A stretch of DNA of 36,176 nt. Origin: Cytophagales bacterium (GTDB taxonomy: Bacteria > Bacteroidota > Bacteroidia > Cytophagales > Cytophagaceae). A program made the position numbers and the translations under genes. Below, piece after piece: positions 8,511-15,933 of the stretch. Each line of letters starts with the position of its first letter. Positions within the stretch are counted from its first letter, which is position 1. Location: the NCBI GenBank assembly GCA_013297765.1, contig JAAFID010000016.1, forward strand, positions 1 through 36,176, given 5' to 3'. The notes below the pieces were generated by a model. It ran no database searches. It was given only the letters and a program-made list of their open reading frames with translations, and was not told the origin of the DNA.

Positions 8511-9671
8511 TTATGCGTTTGCCTTTTTCTTTTGAGAAAAATACAGAAATGCAAAAGCCACAATCAAACATGCAGGAAGTATTGAATAGTAACGCAATGT
8601 TTCTGCACCACTAGTGTTGTCTAGAGACCTGCCCAAAATTGGCAATACAAAAGACACAGAGAGCATTCCTGCACCGCCCATGATAGACATGCCTAGTGCA
8701 CCAGTTTTCGGCAGTGTTTCCGCTACAAAACCAATCATGGTAGGCCAAAAGAAGCAAACACCAACCGCAAATACAAATGCGGCAGCAAAGGTTGTGTACC
8801 CAGTAGCGCTACTTAGCCATAATAGGCCTAATGTCGAGAACACTGCCGAGAACAACAACATGCCCGATGCAGAGATTTTATGTACAATGTCGCCAGCGTA
8901 GGTGCGGCCAATCATCATCAAACCATTGATGAAAACAAGCACCAATATGGGTTTTGAGATATTTCCTTTTAGTAAACCATCAATCAATTGCCCAGTACCA
9001 AGTTCTGTTGCTGCGGTGATAAACATACATATTACCATGAAAATAAAAAGTGGTTTGGCACATTCCCCAAACATTTGCCCTGTAGAAATACCCGAACTAA
9101 CACGCTCTGTAACAGGAAATTTTTGCGTAAAAAATAAGTATCCGTAAAGGGCAGTAGGCACTAACATGGTAGCTATTTGCAATTGCCATGAAATCCCGGC
9201 ATTGCCAAGAAAATATCCTATCAAACCACCAATCACGATTCCTCCAGGAAACCAAACGTGAAAACGGTTAAGCATTTTTACTTTGTCATTTGGGAATAAT
9301 GAAGCTACCAATGGGTTGCAAGCTGCCTCTACCATGCCGTTGGCTATGCCCACAAACAAAGTAGAAATATAAAGTGGCCAAAAACTTTTGGACAAAATAG
9401 TAAGAATGACACCAGCCAAATGCCCAAAAAAAGCAATGCCAATAATTCGTTTCATACCTAGTACATCGCACAATGGTCCACCAAATATCATAGCCAAGGT
9501 AAAGCCATAGAAGGCAGTACCGCTAATGAACCCCACCTCTTCATTGGTAAGGTTAAATTCTGTTGTCCAGGCACCTATAAAACCTGCACGTAAGCCAAAA
9601 GACATAGCCGTGGTGATGAGTGCCATACAACTTGCTAAAAATAATTTTTGAGAATTGATGGTGTTAGTCAT
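8511..9671 (-). CDS. MFS transporter, probable sugar/H+ symporter
   Basis: The 386-residue protein has about twelve hydrophobic segments and the loop 2-3 signature GGPLCDVLGMKR (G-x-x-x-D-x-x-G-x-(R/K)-(R/K) type) of the major facilitator superfamily. The segment ANGMVEAACNPLVASLFP is typical of a Bacteroidota clade of sugar-type MFS carriers. It is encoded immediately downstream of a secreted GH78-type glycosidase on the same strand, with a 160-base gap that holds its own -7 box. I infer uptake of a sugar released by that enzyme, perhaps rhamnose, but the sequence does not prove the substrate. The short cytosolic N-terminus (MTNTINSQKL) and ATG start fit the family. A hairpin terminator follows. 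Confidence 0.85.
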   Translation of the reverse strand: MTNTINSQKLFLASCMALITTAMSFGLRAGFIGAWTTEFNLTNEEVGFISGTAFYGFTLAMIFGGPLCDVLGMKRIIGIAFFGHLAGVILTILSKSFWPLYISTLFVGIANGMVEAACNPLVASLFPNDKVKMLNRFHVWFPGGIVIGGLIGYFLGNAGISWQLQIATMLVPTALYGYLFFTQKFPVTERVSSGISTGQMFGECAKPLFIFMVICMFITAATELGTGQLIDGLLKGNISKPILVLVFINGLMMIGRTYAGDIVHKISASGMLLFSAVFSTLGLLWLSSATGYTTFAAAFVFAVGVCFFWPTMIGFVAETLPKTGALGMSIMGGAGMLSVSFVLPILGRSLDNTSGAETLRYYSILPACLIVAFAFLYFSQKKKANA

Positions 9672-9720
9672 AATAATGAAAAGTTAAGGGATTAAATAAA
9701 AGCCTATCATTAGGGTTTGG

Positions 9721-9728
9721 CAAAGGTA
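9721..9728 (-). promoter_or_regulatory. Putative -7 promoter element of the MFS gene
   Basis: On the minus strand this reads TACCTTTG, the same -7 box as at rpsL, about 49 bases before the MFS start codon. The -33 element is not clear. It suggests that the transporter can be transcribed independently of the upstream glycosidase gene. Confidence 0.5.
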
Positions 9729-9830
9729 TAGAAAAAGTTGTAAAACTTTAATGGAGAGCTATAAATTTCAGTGCAATCTAGATATTAATCGGTAGCCATA
9801 CTAGAATACTACTAAAAGTGGCAAAACAAA

Positions 9831-12209
9831 TTATCTTAAAATAATCTGTTTCCCCACCAAAGGTATTTTTTCTCCATTCCAAAGAAAAGTCCCTGTAATG
9901 TTTTGAGGTAGTGTTATGGTTGCTTCGATACCTGTATTTCCAGATTTTTTAAATTTTACCTGTATTGTGCCTTGTGGGTGTGGAATACTACCTTCGGCAA
10001 AGGTTAAGTCGCCTAGATTGGGGGCAATCAATACTGTTTTAAAGCCAGCACTGGCAGGGGTTACTCCCAGTACTGTAGCCAGTAAATCATAATTGGGGCT
10101 AGCACTCCATCCATGGCAGTCAGATCGGCTTGGTTCTGGCTTTTCGGCAAATGTAGTCAATCCTATAGCAAGCATATCTTGCCAAGGCTTTAGCATGGCG
10201 ACATATCGGTTGCCCAAACCTACTTTTTTCATTGCTTGATTGAGATAAAATCGGTAGTAAACAGTACACTGTACAATGTTTGTGTCGGCTACGATCTGTG
10301 TCATCAATTCTTTTGGGTCGATACTGGGGGGCAGTCCGGTAAGTACCGCCATTACGTTGCTATGTTGGCTAAATGATGATTTGTTGGGTAGGTCTGCCAT
10401 CATTTTCTTTTGTGCATCCCAGCAAAGTTTGTACGTATTTTTTTTCAGCGATGCCGCTAGTGCTTTGTACTGTTTGGCTTCACCAATCATGTTAAAGGCT
10501 TGAAAAATTTCTACCGCCTTTTCTATCGCAAAAACATATTGCAAAGTATGTATGGCCGAGTTGCCATTGGCCGAGCCTTTGGGCAGTCCGCTTATTTCAT
10601 CGCTTCCTAGCCAAGGCCACTCCTTGGGCCAATCTACGAAATTCCAATAAGGCAATTGACCCAACATACCTGTTTTAGCATCAATTTTATTTTTATGCCA
10701 ATCCAATACTGCTTTTATTCCTAGCAAATATTGTTTAACAAAGCTACCATCTTGCTTATGCATCCAATGGTCGTGAAGCATTACCGTCCAAAACAAAGAA
10801 AATGGAGGAATGATTTGTTTGAAAATACTGGGGTATCTGCTTTGGGTAAGGCCTTCTTCTGTGCTAGAATTATAAAATTGGCTAATGGCATTTTTCATCA
10901 AACGGTCGTCGCCAGAAACATATAGCGACACTAATGCCTGTATGCGGGTGTCGCCAATATACTGTAGTTGCTCGTAATAAGGACAATCCATATAGGTGTC
11001 AAATGCACATAGTCTAGAGGTCAGCCAACCTGTATTCCAAATAGCTTTTAAACTGGTGTCGCTACTGTTGAAACTCGCATTTTCTTTGAATGGATAGCCC
11101 GTGAATTTGGAAGAAAAATTATGAATGGTTATGGGCTGCAAGAAATTATCAATTTTTATTTCTATATATCTAAATGTGCGGTAGTAGAGGGGGCGGTACA
11201 GTACTTTTTCATCTCCATTAGGGAAAATAACATCCGAATTGCCATGGACTATCTTGCCTTCTATTTCATTACGGTTGCCTTTATATTCTTGCTTTACATT
11301 GATAAATGGTGCCTCCATATAGGTCAGTGTAATTTTTGCACCTTTGCCGCCACTAATCAGCAGTTCTGGATATGCCGTTGTAAGCTTTCCTTGATCTAAA
11401 AGTATAGTGCCTGTATTCCAAGGATAAATTTCCAACTCGCCTTTACCTTTAATAAAATCATCAGAAAAAGAGATTTTTTCCATTTTTCTTACAGTAGCAA
11501 ATTGCTGCGAAAATTCTTCGGTCAGTGGAATATTCCTTTGTACCAATCTTCTAGGAGATTTGCTCTGCACACCAATAGGGATGGCTGGTTCAGAAATTAC
11601 GGCATTGCTAAACAATTGGTCATTGTAATCTATCATTTCCCAAGCAAATGGGTACTTGGTAGCGAAAAAGGTTTCTCTAGCACCTAAATATTTATTGTCT
11701 TCTAATATGGGGAAATAGGCATTGTTTTCTAGTACTTTCCATGTTTCATTAGTATTTACAATTGACTCATCCCCTGAGTTTCCTTGTATTACTAATCCTG
11801 TTCCGTGGGTTTCTTGCGATGCTGCTCTGTAGTCGCCTTGATTCCAAACCATTGCAGCCAATATATTTTTACCTTCTTTTAAATAGTTCGCAATATCCAA
11901 ACTTTCAAACTGCCAATGTGCCACATCGCCTTTGGCAGGGCCAGTACAAATTCTTTTACCATTTACATACAGCCAATATCTATTATCGGCCGATACGTGA
12001 ATAATGAATTTGGTAGGTGCAGTAGCCAAATTAAAAACTTTACGAAAATGATATACGCCATAGTGATCGTTGGTATTAGGGTGCTTTATCCATGATGCCT
12101 TCCAAATACCTGTGGTCAAATTAGGATTGATTTCGCTAGTAAGTTGTGCAGAAGCGATAAGGTTTGTCAATAAAAGAATTAAAACAGAGATATTTTTAAT
12201 GGTCTGCAT
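9831..12209 (-). CDS. Secreted alpha-L-rhamnosidase-like glycoside hydrolase (GH78 type)
   Basis: The product is 792 residues from the chosen start, which begins with a Sec signal peptide (MQTIKNISVLILLL...IASA-Q). An N-terminal carbohydrate-binding-like beta domain with FIIHVSADNRYWLYVNG (about 60-80) and a second beta region precede an (alpha/alpha)6 catalytic domain. The motif DCPYYEQLQYIGD begins at D408 and corresponds to the GH78 acid motif D-x-P-x-R-x-E-R-x-G-W-x-G-D, with both arginines replaced; the later SDCHGWSASPNYDLL matches the family's H-W-S-A-x-P-x-Y segment. Predicted activity is release of terminal L-rhamnose from glycans; another substrate is possible because of the divergent motif. 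A longer frame starts at 12257, but the -7 box at 12236-12243 lies inside it and the signal peptide starts at 12209, so 12209 is preferred. Confidence 0.85.
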   Translation of the reverse strand: MQTIKNISVLILLLTNLIASAQLTSEINPNLTTGIWKASWIKHPNTNDHYGVYHFRKVFNLATAPTKFIIHVSADNRYWLYVNGKRICTGPAKGDVAHWQFESLDIANYLKEGKNILAAMVWNQGDYRAASQETHGTGLVIQGNSGDESIVNTNETWKVLENNAYFPILEDNKYLGARETFFATKYPFAWEMIDYNDQLFSNAVISEPAIPIGVQSKSPRRLVQRNIPLTEEFSQQFATVRKMEKISFSDDFIKGKGELEIYPWNTGTILLDQGKLTTAYPELLISGGKGAKITLTYMEAPFINVKQEYKGNRNEIEGKIVHGNSDVIFPNGDEKVLYRPLYYRTFRYIEIKIDNFLQPITIHNFSSKFTGYPFKENASFNSSDTSLKAIWNTGWLTSRLCAFDTYMDCPYYEQLQYIGDTRIQALVSLYVSGDDRLMKNAISQFYNSSTEEGLTQSRYPSIFKQIIPPFSLFWTVMLHDHWMHKQDGSFVKQYLLGIKAVLDWHKNKIDAKTGMLGQLPYWNFVDWPKEWPWLGSDEISGLPKGSANGNSAIHTLQYVFAIEKAVEIFQAFNMIGEAKQYKALAASLKKNTYKLCWDAQKKMMADLPNKSSFSQHSNVMAVLTGLPPSIDPKELMTQIVADTNIVQCTVYYRFYLNQAMKKVGLGNRYVAMLKPWQDMLAIGLTTFAEKPEPSRSDCHGWSASPNYDLLATVLGVTPASAGFKTVLIAPNLGDLTFAEGSIPHPQGTIQVKFKKSGNTGIEATITLPQNITGTFLWNGEKIPLVGKQIILR

Positions 12210-12235
12210 TGGGTTTTGATTAATATTTGAAAATT

Positions 12236-12243
12236 CAAAACTA
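12236..12243 (-). promoter_or_regulatory. Putative -7 promoter element of the GH78-type gene
   Basis: On the minus strand this reads TAGTTTTG (TAnnTTTG), 26 bases before the ATG at 12209. Its position supports that start over the upstream one at 12257. No clear -33 element was found. Confidence 0.45.
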
Positions 12244-12287
12244 AACAATACCTCCAACTAAAACATCTTTTTTTGTAAATAGATGGC

Positions 12288-12295
12288 TATATTTG
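12288..12295 (+). promoter_or_regulatory. Putative -7 promoter element of the pnuC-family gene
   Basis: TATATTTG matches TAnnTTTG 53 bases before the TTG start. A TTTG at 12272-12275 is only 12 bases away, shorter than the usual spacing, so support is limited. Confidence 0.35.
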
Positions 12296-12348
12296 ATTTA
12301 TCAATTTAGGTTTAGATAGATTTACTGCTCTAGACAAACTTAAAAAAA

Positions 12349-12936
12349 TTGAAACTATATCATAATTCCTTGACCTCGTACAACATTTTAGAAATTGTAG
12401 GTACCATATTTAGTTTACTATTCTGCTACCTCGTCATTAAAGAGAACATTTGGTGTTGGCTGTTTGGCATACTGGCCTCTGTCATTAGCATTATACTTTT
12501 TTTAAAAGCCACCTTGTATGCTGAAGCCATCTTGGCGTTATATTATATTGCTATAGGTTGCTATGGTTGGATAGTATGGAAAAGTAACAAAAATTCGGCA
12601 ATCAAAATTTCTCTATGGTCATTAAAAATTAACAGTACAGTCATCATATTGTCAGCTTTAGTAAGTGCTGGCTTGGGTTTTATTTTGTCCAATTATACCA
12701 ATGCCACCAACCCCTATACCGATGCCACCATTACCATTTTTAGTTTTCTAGCATCATATAAAGAGGCTCAAAAAATACTCAGTGGCTGGGGCTTCTGGAT
12801 TTTAATAAACGCAACTTCTTCGGTACTATATTTCCAACGATCGCTTTACTACTACGCCGTGTTGGCCGTTGTTTATACCTTTATGTCCATCTGGGGGTAT
12901 TACCGGTGGCATAAACAGTACACACAGCAGCAGTAG
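12349..12936 (+). CDS. pnuC: Nicotinamide riboside/mononucleotide transporter, PnuC family
   Basis: The 195-residue integral membrane protein has about seven hydrophobic segments. The segment KENIWCWLFGILASVISIILF and the pair ALYYIAIGCYGWIVW and YYAVLAVVYTFMSIWGYYRW are the aromatic-rich repeats of PnuC vitamin transporters, which take up nicotinamide riboside (or, in related Pnu proteins, thiamine or riboflavin) by facilitated diffusion coupled to phosphorylation. Substrate within the Pnu group is uncertain. The start is TTG: the frame is closed by a stop at 12331-12333 and the only other in-frame ATG is near the C-terminus. A second TTG at 12370 is the alternative. The gene converges on the gldB-like gene with one base between their stop codons. 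Confidence 0.85.
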   Translation: MKLYHNSLTSYNILEIVGTIFSLLFCYLVIKENIWCWLFGILASVISIILFLKATLYAEAILALYYIAIGCYGWIVWKSNKNSAIKISLWSLKINSTVIILSALVSAGLGFILSNYTNATNPYTDATITIFSFLASYKEAQKILSGWGFWILINATSSVLYFQRSLYYYAVLAVVYTFMSIWGYYRWHKQYTQQQ

Positions 12937-12937
12937 C

Positions 12938-13984
12938 CTATTTCTTAGGTTTGTATTTTGAAAGCCTAAAAATTTTTTGTGCATCATCATCGGCCATAAG
13001 CTGGGGCAATGTTACTGCAGGATTTTCTTTCATGTATTTTTTTACTATTTCCCAGCCTAGCCATTGCCCTATTCTGCCAGGACATTTCTCACCAATCTCA
13101 TTGATTTTAGGGGTTTCGCCCACATATTTATCTATCAAATGCCTATTGGTTTCAAACAATAATTTTTTTTCTATAAAATGCGACCAAATAGTACTCACAT
13201 TTTCATTCACCTCTTGCAACTGCTGCCCCGAATACATCACAATCAAACTATCTGAAGCACAAGGAAGCACGGCTTGAGCAAAGTAGATGGCCTTTCCATA
13301 AAATATCATATTGCTCAGCATGGTTTCATCTTTCATATTCACTTTGTTAAATTTTGAAGATACACCCAAAGCCAGCATAGGCAGTAGATAAGGCTTGTCA
13401 TATCGTTCTAAAAAATAATTAAAGTAAGGTGGGCGAAATTTTGCTCCTTTTCCCAGAAAATAATCAAGCGAAATCACAATCAAACTATCTGAAACATATA
13501 AATCTTTTTCAAAGTGAAATCCAGTGACAACAGTATTGACCTCGGGCACAAAAAATTGGGGGAAAGAATATTTAATATGTTGAAAAAATAAAGTCAATGC
13601 CACATGCAAAGAATCCATGTTTTGAAAACTTTTTTGAGTTTCTTTATTAAAATCTACTAGGGTTTTATTTTTATAAAAATCAAGTAATTGTGTGCTTACT
13701 ATTTCCAAATCTTCTTTTCGCTGAACCCCCAGATAGCCCATAGTAAATTTAGGATGTCGTTGCAGAACGGAATACATTGCATTTACATCTTTTGCCTGAA
13801 ACAGTTCTTTTTCTAGCCTTACTAATTGGAAGTTGGCAGCTGTTTTTTCAATCGCTTTATCATGGCATTTATCAGTACAACCTTGGCTCAAGAAAATGGT
13901 TGCAAACCAAAAAAAGCAAACTTTAATAGCATCAATTATTTTAAAGTCAAATAGATTATTGACGGGTTCTCTTTTAAATTTCAT
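12938..13984 (-). CDS. gldB: GldB-like gliding motility lipoprotein
   Basis: The product is 348 residues from the chosen ATG; a longer frame starts at 14047 but its first 21 residues do not resemble a signal peptide. The N-terminal region has KVCFFWFATIFLSQGC, a lipoprotein-type signal with the cysteine near residue 36; the lipobox is a weak match (Ser at -3). The C-terminus, with GETPKINEIGEKCPGRIGQWLGW, VKKYMKENP and IFRLSKYKPKK, matches the GldB family. In Flavobacterium johnsoniae GldB is a lipoprotein required for gliding; its mechanism is unknown and members also occur in non-gliding Bacteroidota. It is divergent from the beta-barrel gene at 14139 and ends one base from the pnuC-family stop. 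Confidence 0.8.
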   Translation of the reverse strand: MKFKREPVNNLFDFKIIDAIKVCFFWFATIFLSQGCTDKCHDKAIEKTAANFQLVRLEKELFQAKDVNAMYSVLQRHPKFTMGYLGVQRKEDLEIVSTQLLDFYKNKTLVDFNKETQKSFQNMDSLHVALTLFFQHIKYSFPQFFVPEVNTVVTGFHFEKDLYVSDSLIVISLDYFLGKGAKFRPPYFNYFLERYDKPYLLPMLALGVSSKFNKVNMKDETMLSNMIFYGKAIYFAQAVLPCASDSLIVMYSGQQLQEVNENVSTIWSHFIEKKLLFETNRHLIDKYVGETPKINEIGEKCPGRIGQWLGWEIVKKYMKENPAVTLPQLMADDDAQKIFRLSKYKPKK

Positions 13985-14138
13985 AAACCAATTAAATAGA
14001 TATTGTTGGGAATAGATATTTTGCCAAAAAATAATATTGAAATTCAAGTTCTTTTTGCAACTTTAGCATTAGTTTTCTAATTATAAAGTTTTAAAATTAA
14101 CCATTCACAATCATTATTAATATTAAAAATACATTCAC

Positions 14139-14786
14139 ATGAAAAGAATTTTTATACTTCTAGCTTTTATCGCCACCTCGCAACAACTTTTTTCACAAGT
14201 TAAAATAGGCATCAACCTTTCTCCAGCAATTGGTTATTCTCGTGTAGCTTTAAATTCTGATCAAAAAGGATTAGATGTATCTTCAAATGGAGCTGGTTTG
14301 GGTTTTATAGGCGGCCCCGAATTAAGTTTTTATCTAGGGAAAAATCAAAACTACTCCATAGCAACAGGAGTATGGTATAGTGTGAAAAAAGCATCTTATA
14401 AAACGACACACCCAGTTGCCTCTGGCGATTCTCTATCTACCGTAAATTATAATCTACAATACATACAATTACCCTTGACATTTAAGTTATATACCAATGA
14501 AATAGCCACCGATATGAAGTTGTATTTTCAGCTAGGTAGCAGTTTAGATATAAAAATTGGAGGCAAAGAAGTTGGGCAAAAGATAAAAAATACAGACCGT
14601 TTTAAACCAATAGACGCCTCAATAATACTAGGTGCAGGTGTAAAATATGCCTTAGGTGAAAACACAGCAATATTAGTAGGGCTTAGATATACAAGAGGTT
14701 TTATTAATAGTGTAAAATCTGATGAAGCTGATAGATTCAAAATTAACAACGATATAATTTCTTTAGACTTCGGTATTCAATTTTAA
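14139..14786 (+). CDS. Outer-membrane beta-barrel protein (PorT-like domain class)
   Basis: The 215-residue protein has a Sec signal peptide (MKRIFILLAFIATSQQLFSQ) and then alternating hydrophobic/polar strands such as KIGINLSPAIGYS, YSIATGVWYSVKK, MKLYFQLGSSLDIKIGG and TAILVGLRYTRGF. It ends in an aromatic residue (LDFGIQF), the usual signal for barrel assembly by the BAM complex. Length and pattern fit the eight-stranded outer-membrane beta-barrel family common in Bacteroidota, which includes PorT of the type IX secretion system. I cannot assign it to PorT specifically. It is a single gene, divergent from the gldB-like gene and followed by a hairpin terminator. Confidence 0.8.
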   Translation: MKRIFILLAFIATSQQLFSQVKIGINLSPAIGYSRVALNSDQKGLDVSSNGAGLGFIGGPELSFYLGKNQNYSIATGVWYSVKKASYKTTHPVASGDSLSTVNYNLQYIQLPLTFKLYTNEIATDMKLYFQLGSSLDIKIGGKEVGQKIKNTDRFKPIDASIILGAGVKYALGENTAILVGLRYTRGFINSVKSDEADRFKINNDIISLDFGIQF

Positions 14787-14845
14787 TTTTTGATAGGATT
14801 ATAGTTTTATTTTAAAATATATTTAGAAATAAAACTTGCATTAGT

Positions 14846-14882
14846 ATGCTGCAAAACAAAGTATCAACTTGTTTTGCAGCAT
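14846..14882 (+). terminator. Intrinsic terminator after the beta-barrel gene
   Basis: A 14-base perfect stem (ATGCTGCAAAACAA and its complement) with a 9-base loop lies 59 bases after the stop codon. The trailing T-run is weak (TTCTAATT), but the stem is strong and isolates the ribosomal block from upstream transcription. Confidence 0.7.
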
Positions 14883-14941
14883 TTCTAATTATGCAGGAAT
14901 AAACATTTGCTATTAAAAATAATTTATTTTTTTAACCACTA

Positions 14942-14971
14942 TTGCAATTGTTGATAAATTCCGTACCTTTG
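14942..14971 (+). promoter_or_regulatory. Promoter of the rpsL-rpsG-fusA-rpsJ unit
   Basis: TTG at 14942-14944 and TACCTTTG at 14964-14971 are separated by 19 bases, matching the Bacteroidota housekeeping promoter (TTG -33, TAnnTTTG -7). Transcription should begin near 14978, about 35 bases before rpsL. The sequence after the -7 box is pyrimidine-rich (CCCTTCC). Confidence 0.85.
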
Positions 14972-15011
14972 CCCTTCCAAAAAAAATAAGAATTTTAATT
15001 ACTTACAAATA

Positions 15012-15440
15012 ATGCCGACCATTCAACAATTGGTAAGAAAAGGTAGAGAAAAGCTGACCTCGAAATCGAAGTCACCCGCTTTGGACTCTTGCCCTCAAAG
15101 AAGAGGTGTTTGTACTAGAGTATATACTACAACACCTAAAAAACCGAATTCAGCAATGAGAAAAGTTGCTAGAGTAAGGCTCACAAACGGTAAAGAAGTA
15201 AATGCCTATATCCCTGGCGAAGGGCATAATTTGCAAGAGCACTCTATCGTATTGATTAGAGGTGGCAGGGTAAAAGATTTACCAGGAGTTAGATACCACA
15301 TTGTTAGAGGAGCATTGGATACTGCTGGCGTAAGTGGCAGATTGCAATCTAGATCTAAATATGGTGCAAAAAGACCAAAACCAGGTGCAGTTGCTGCAAA
15401 AGGTGCGAAAGGAGCTCCAGCTAAAGGCAAGAAAAAATAA
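15012..15440 (+). CDS. rpsL: 30S ribosomal protein S12
   Basis: S12 sits at the decoding centre of the small subunit and controls accuracy. The core includes [20 protein letters not shown] and [13 protein letters not shown], with the lysines at 43-44 and K88 that are changed in streptomycin-resistant mutants still present, and the aspartate after K88 that is methylthiolated in many bacteria. At 142 residues it is longer than the E. coli protein (124) because of an Ala/Gly/Lys-rich C-terminal tail. It is the first gene of the block, 41 bases after the predicted promoter's -7 box, and rpsG follows after six bases. Confidence 0.99.
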   Translation: MPTIQQLVRKGREKLTSKSKSPALDSCPQRRGVCTRVYTTTPKKPNSAMRKVARVRLTNGKEVNAYIPGEGHNLQEHSIVLIRGGRVKDLPGVRYHIVRGALDTAGVSGRLQSRSKYGAKRPKPGAVAAKGAKGAPAKGKKK

Positions 15441-15446
15441 TTTATC

Positions 15447-15914
15447 ATGAGAAAGTCGAAACCCAAAAAGAGATACGTATTGCCAGATCCTAAATTTAAG
15501 GATACAATGGTGACTAAATTTGTAAATTCACTCATGTATGATGGTAAGAAAGGTCTTGCCTACAACATTTTTTATGGTGCAGTTGAATTAGTAACAAACA
15601 AAACCAAAGAAGATGGTTTAGAGATTTGGAAGAAAGCATTGACCAATGTTTCCCCATCAGTAGAAGTAAAAAGTCGTAGAGTAGGTGGTGCAACTTTTCA
15701 AGTACCTACTGAAGTAAGACCAGATAGGAAAACTTCTTTAGGAATGAAATGGCTTATCAACTATGCTAGATCTAGAGGAGAGAAAACAATGACTGAAAAA
15801 TTAGCAGGAGAAATTATTGCAGCTTCTAAAGGTGAAGGTGCAGCAGTGAAAAAGAAAGACGATACGCATAGAATGGCTGAGGCCAACAAAGCATTCTCTC
15901 ATTTTAGATTTTAA
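15447..15914 (+). CDS. rpsG: 30S ribosomal protein S7
   Basis: The 155-residue protein nucleates assembly of the 30S head by binding the 16S rRNA 3' domain and lines the E site. Family segments include [22 protein letters not shown], the [19 protein letters not shown] beta-hairpin and the C-terminal [15 protein letters not shown]. It follows rpsL by six bases and precedes fusA by 19. In E. coli S7 represses the str operon by binding the rpsL-rpsG spacer; the six-base spacer here is too short to hold that structure, so that mode of control is unlikely. Confidence 0.99.
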   Translation: MRKSKPKKRYVLPDPKFKDTMVTKFVNSLMYDGKKGLAYNIFYGAVELVTNKTKEDGLEIWKKALTNVSPSVEVKSRRVGGATFQVPTEVRPDRKTSLGMKWLINYARSRGEKTMTEKLAGEIIAASKGEGAAVKKKDDTHRMAEANKAFSHFRF

Positions 15915-15933
15915 CTAGTCAATTGACCATACC

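Noticed and set aside
12210-12257. Longer start for the GH78-type gene
   Set aside because: The extra 16 residues precede a complete signal peptide and overlap the predicted -7 promoter box.
13985-14047. Longer start for the gldB-like gene
   Set aside because: The 21 extra residues are aromatic- and Asn-rich, and push the membrane segment too far from the N-terminus for a signal peptide.
15206-15535. 109-codon frame antisense to the rpsL-rpsG junction
   Set aside because: It is the complement of highly conserved ribosomal genes and has no independent support.
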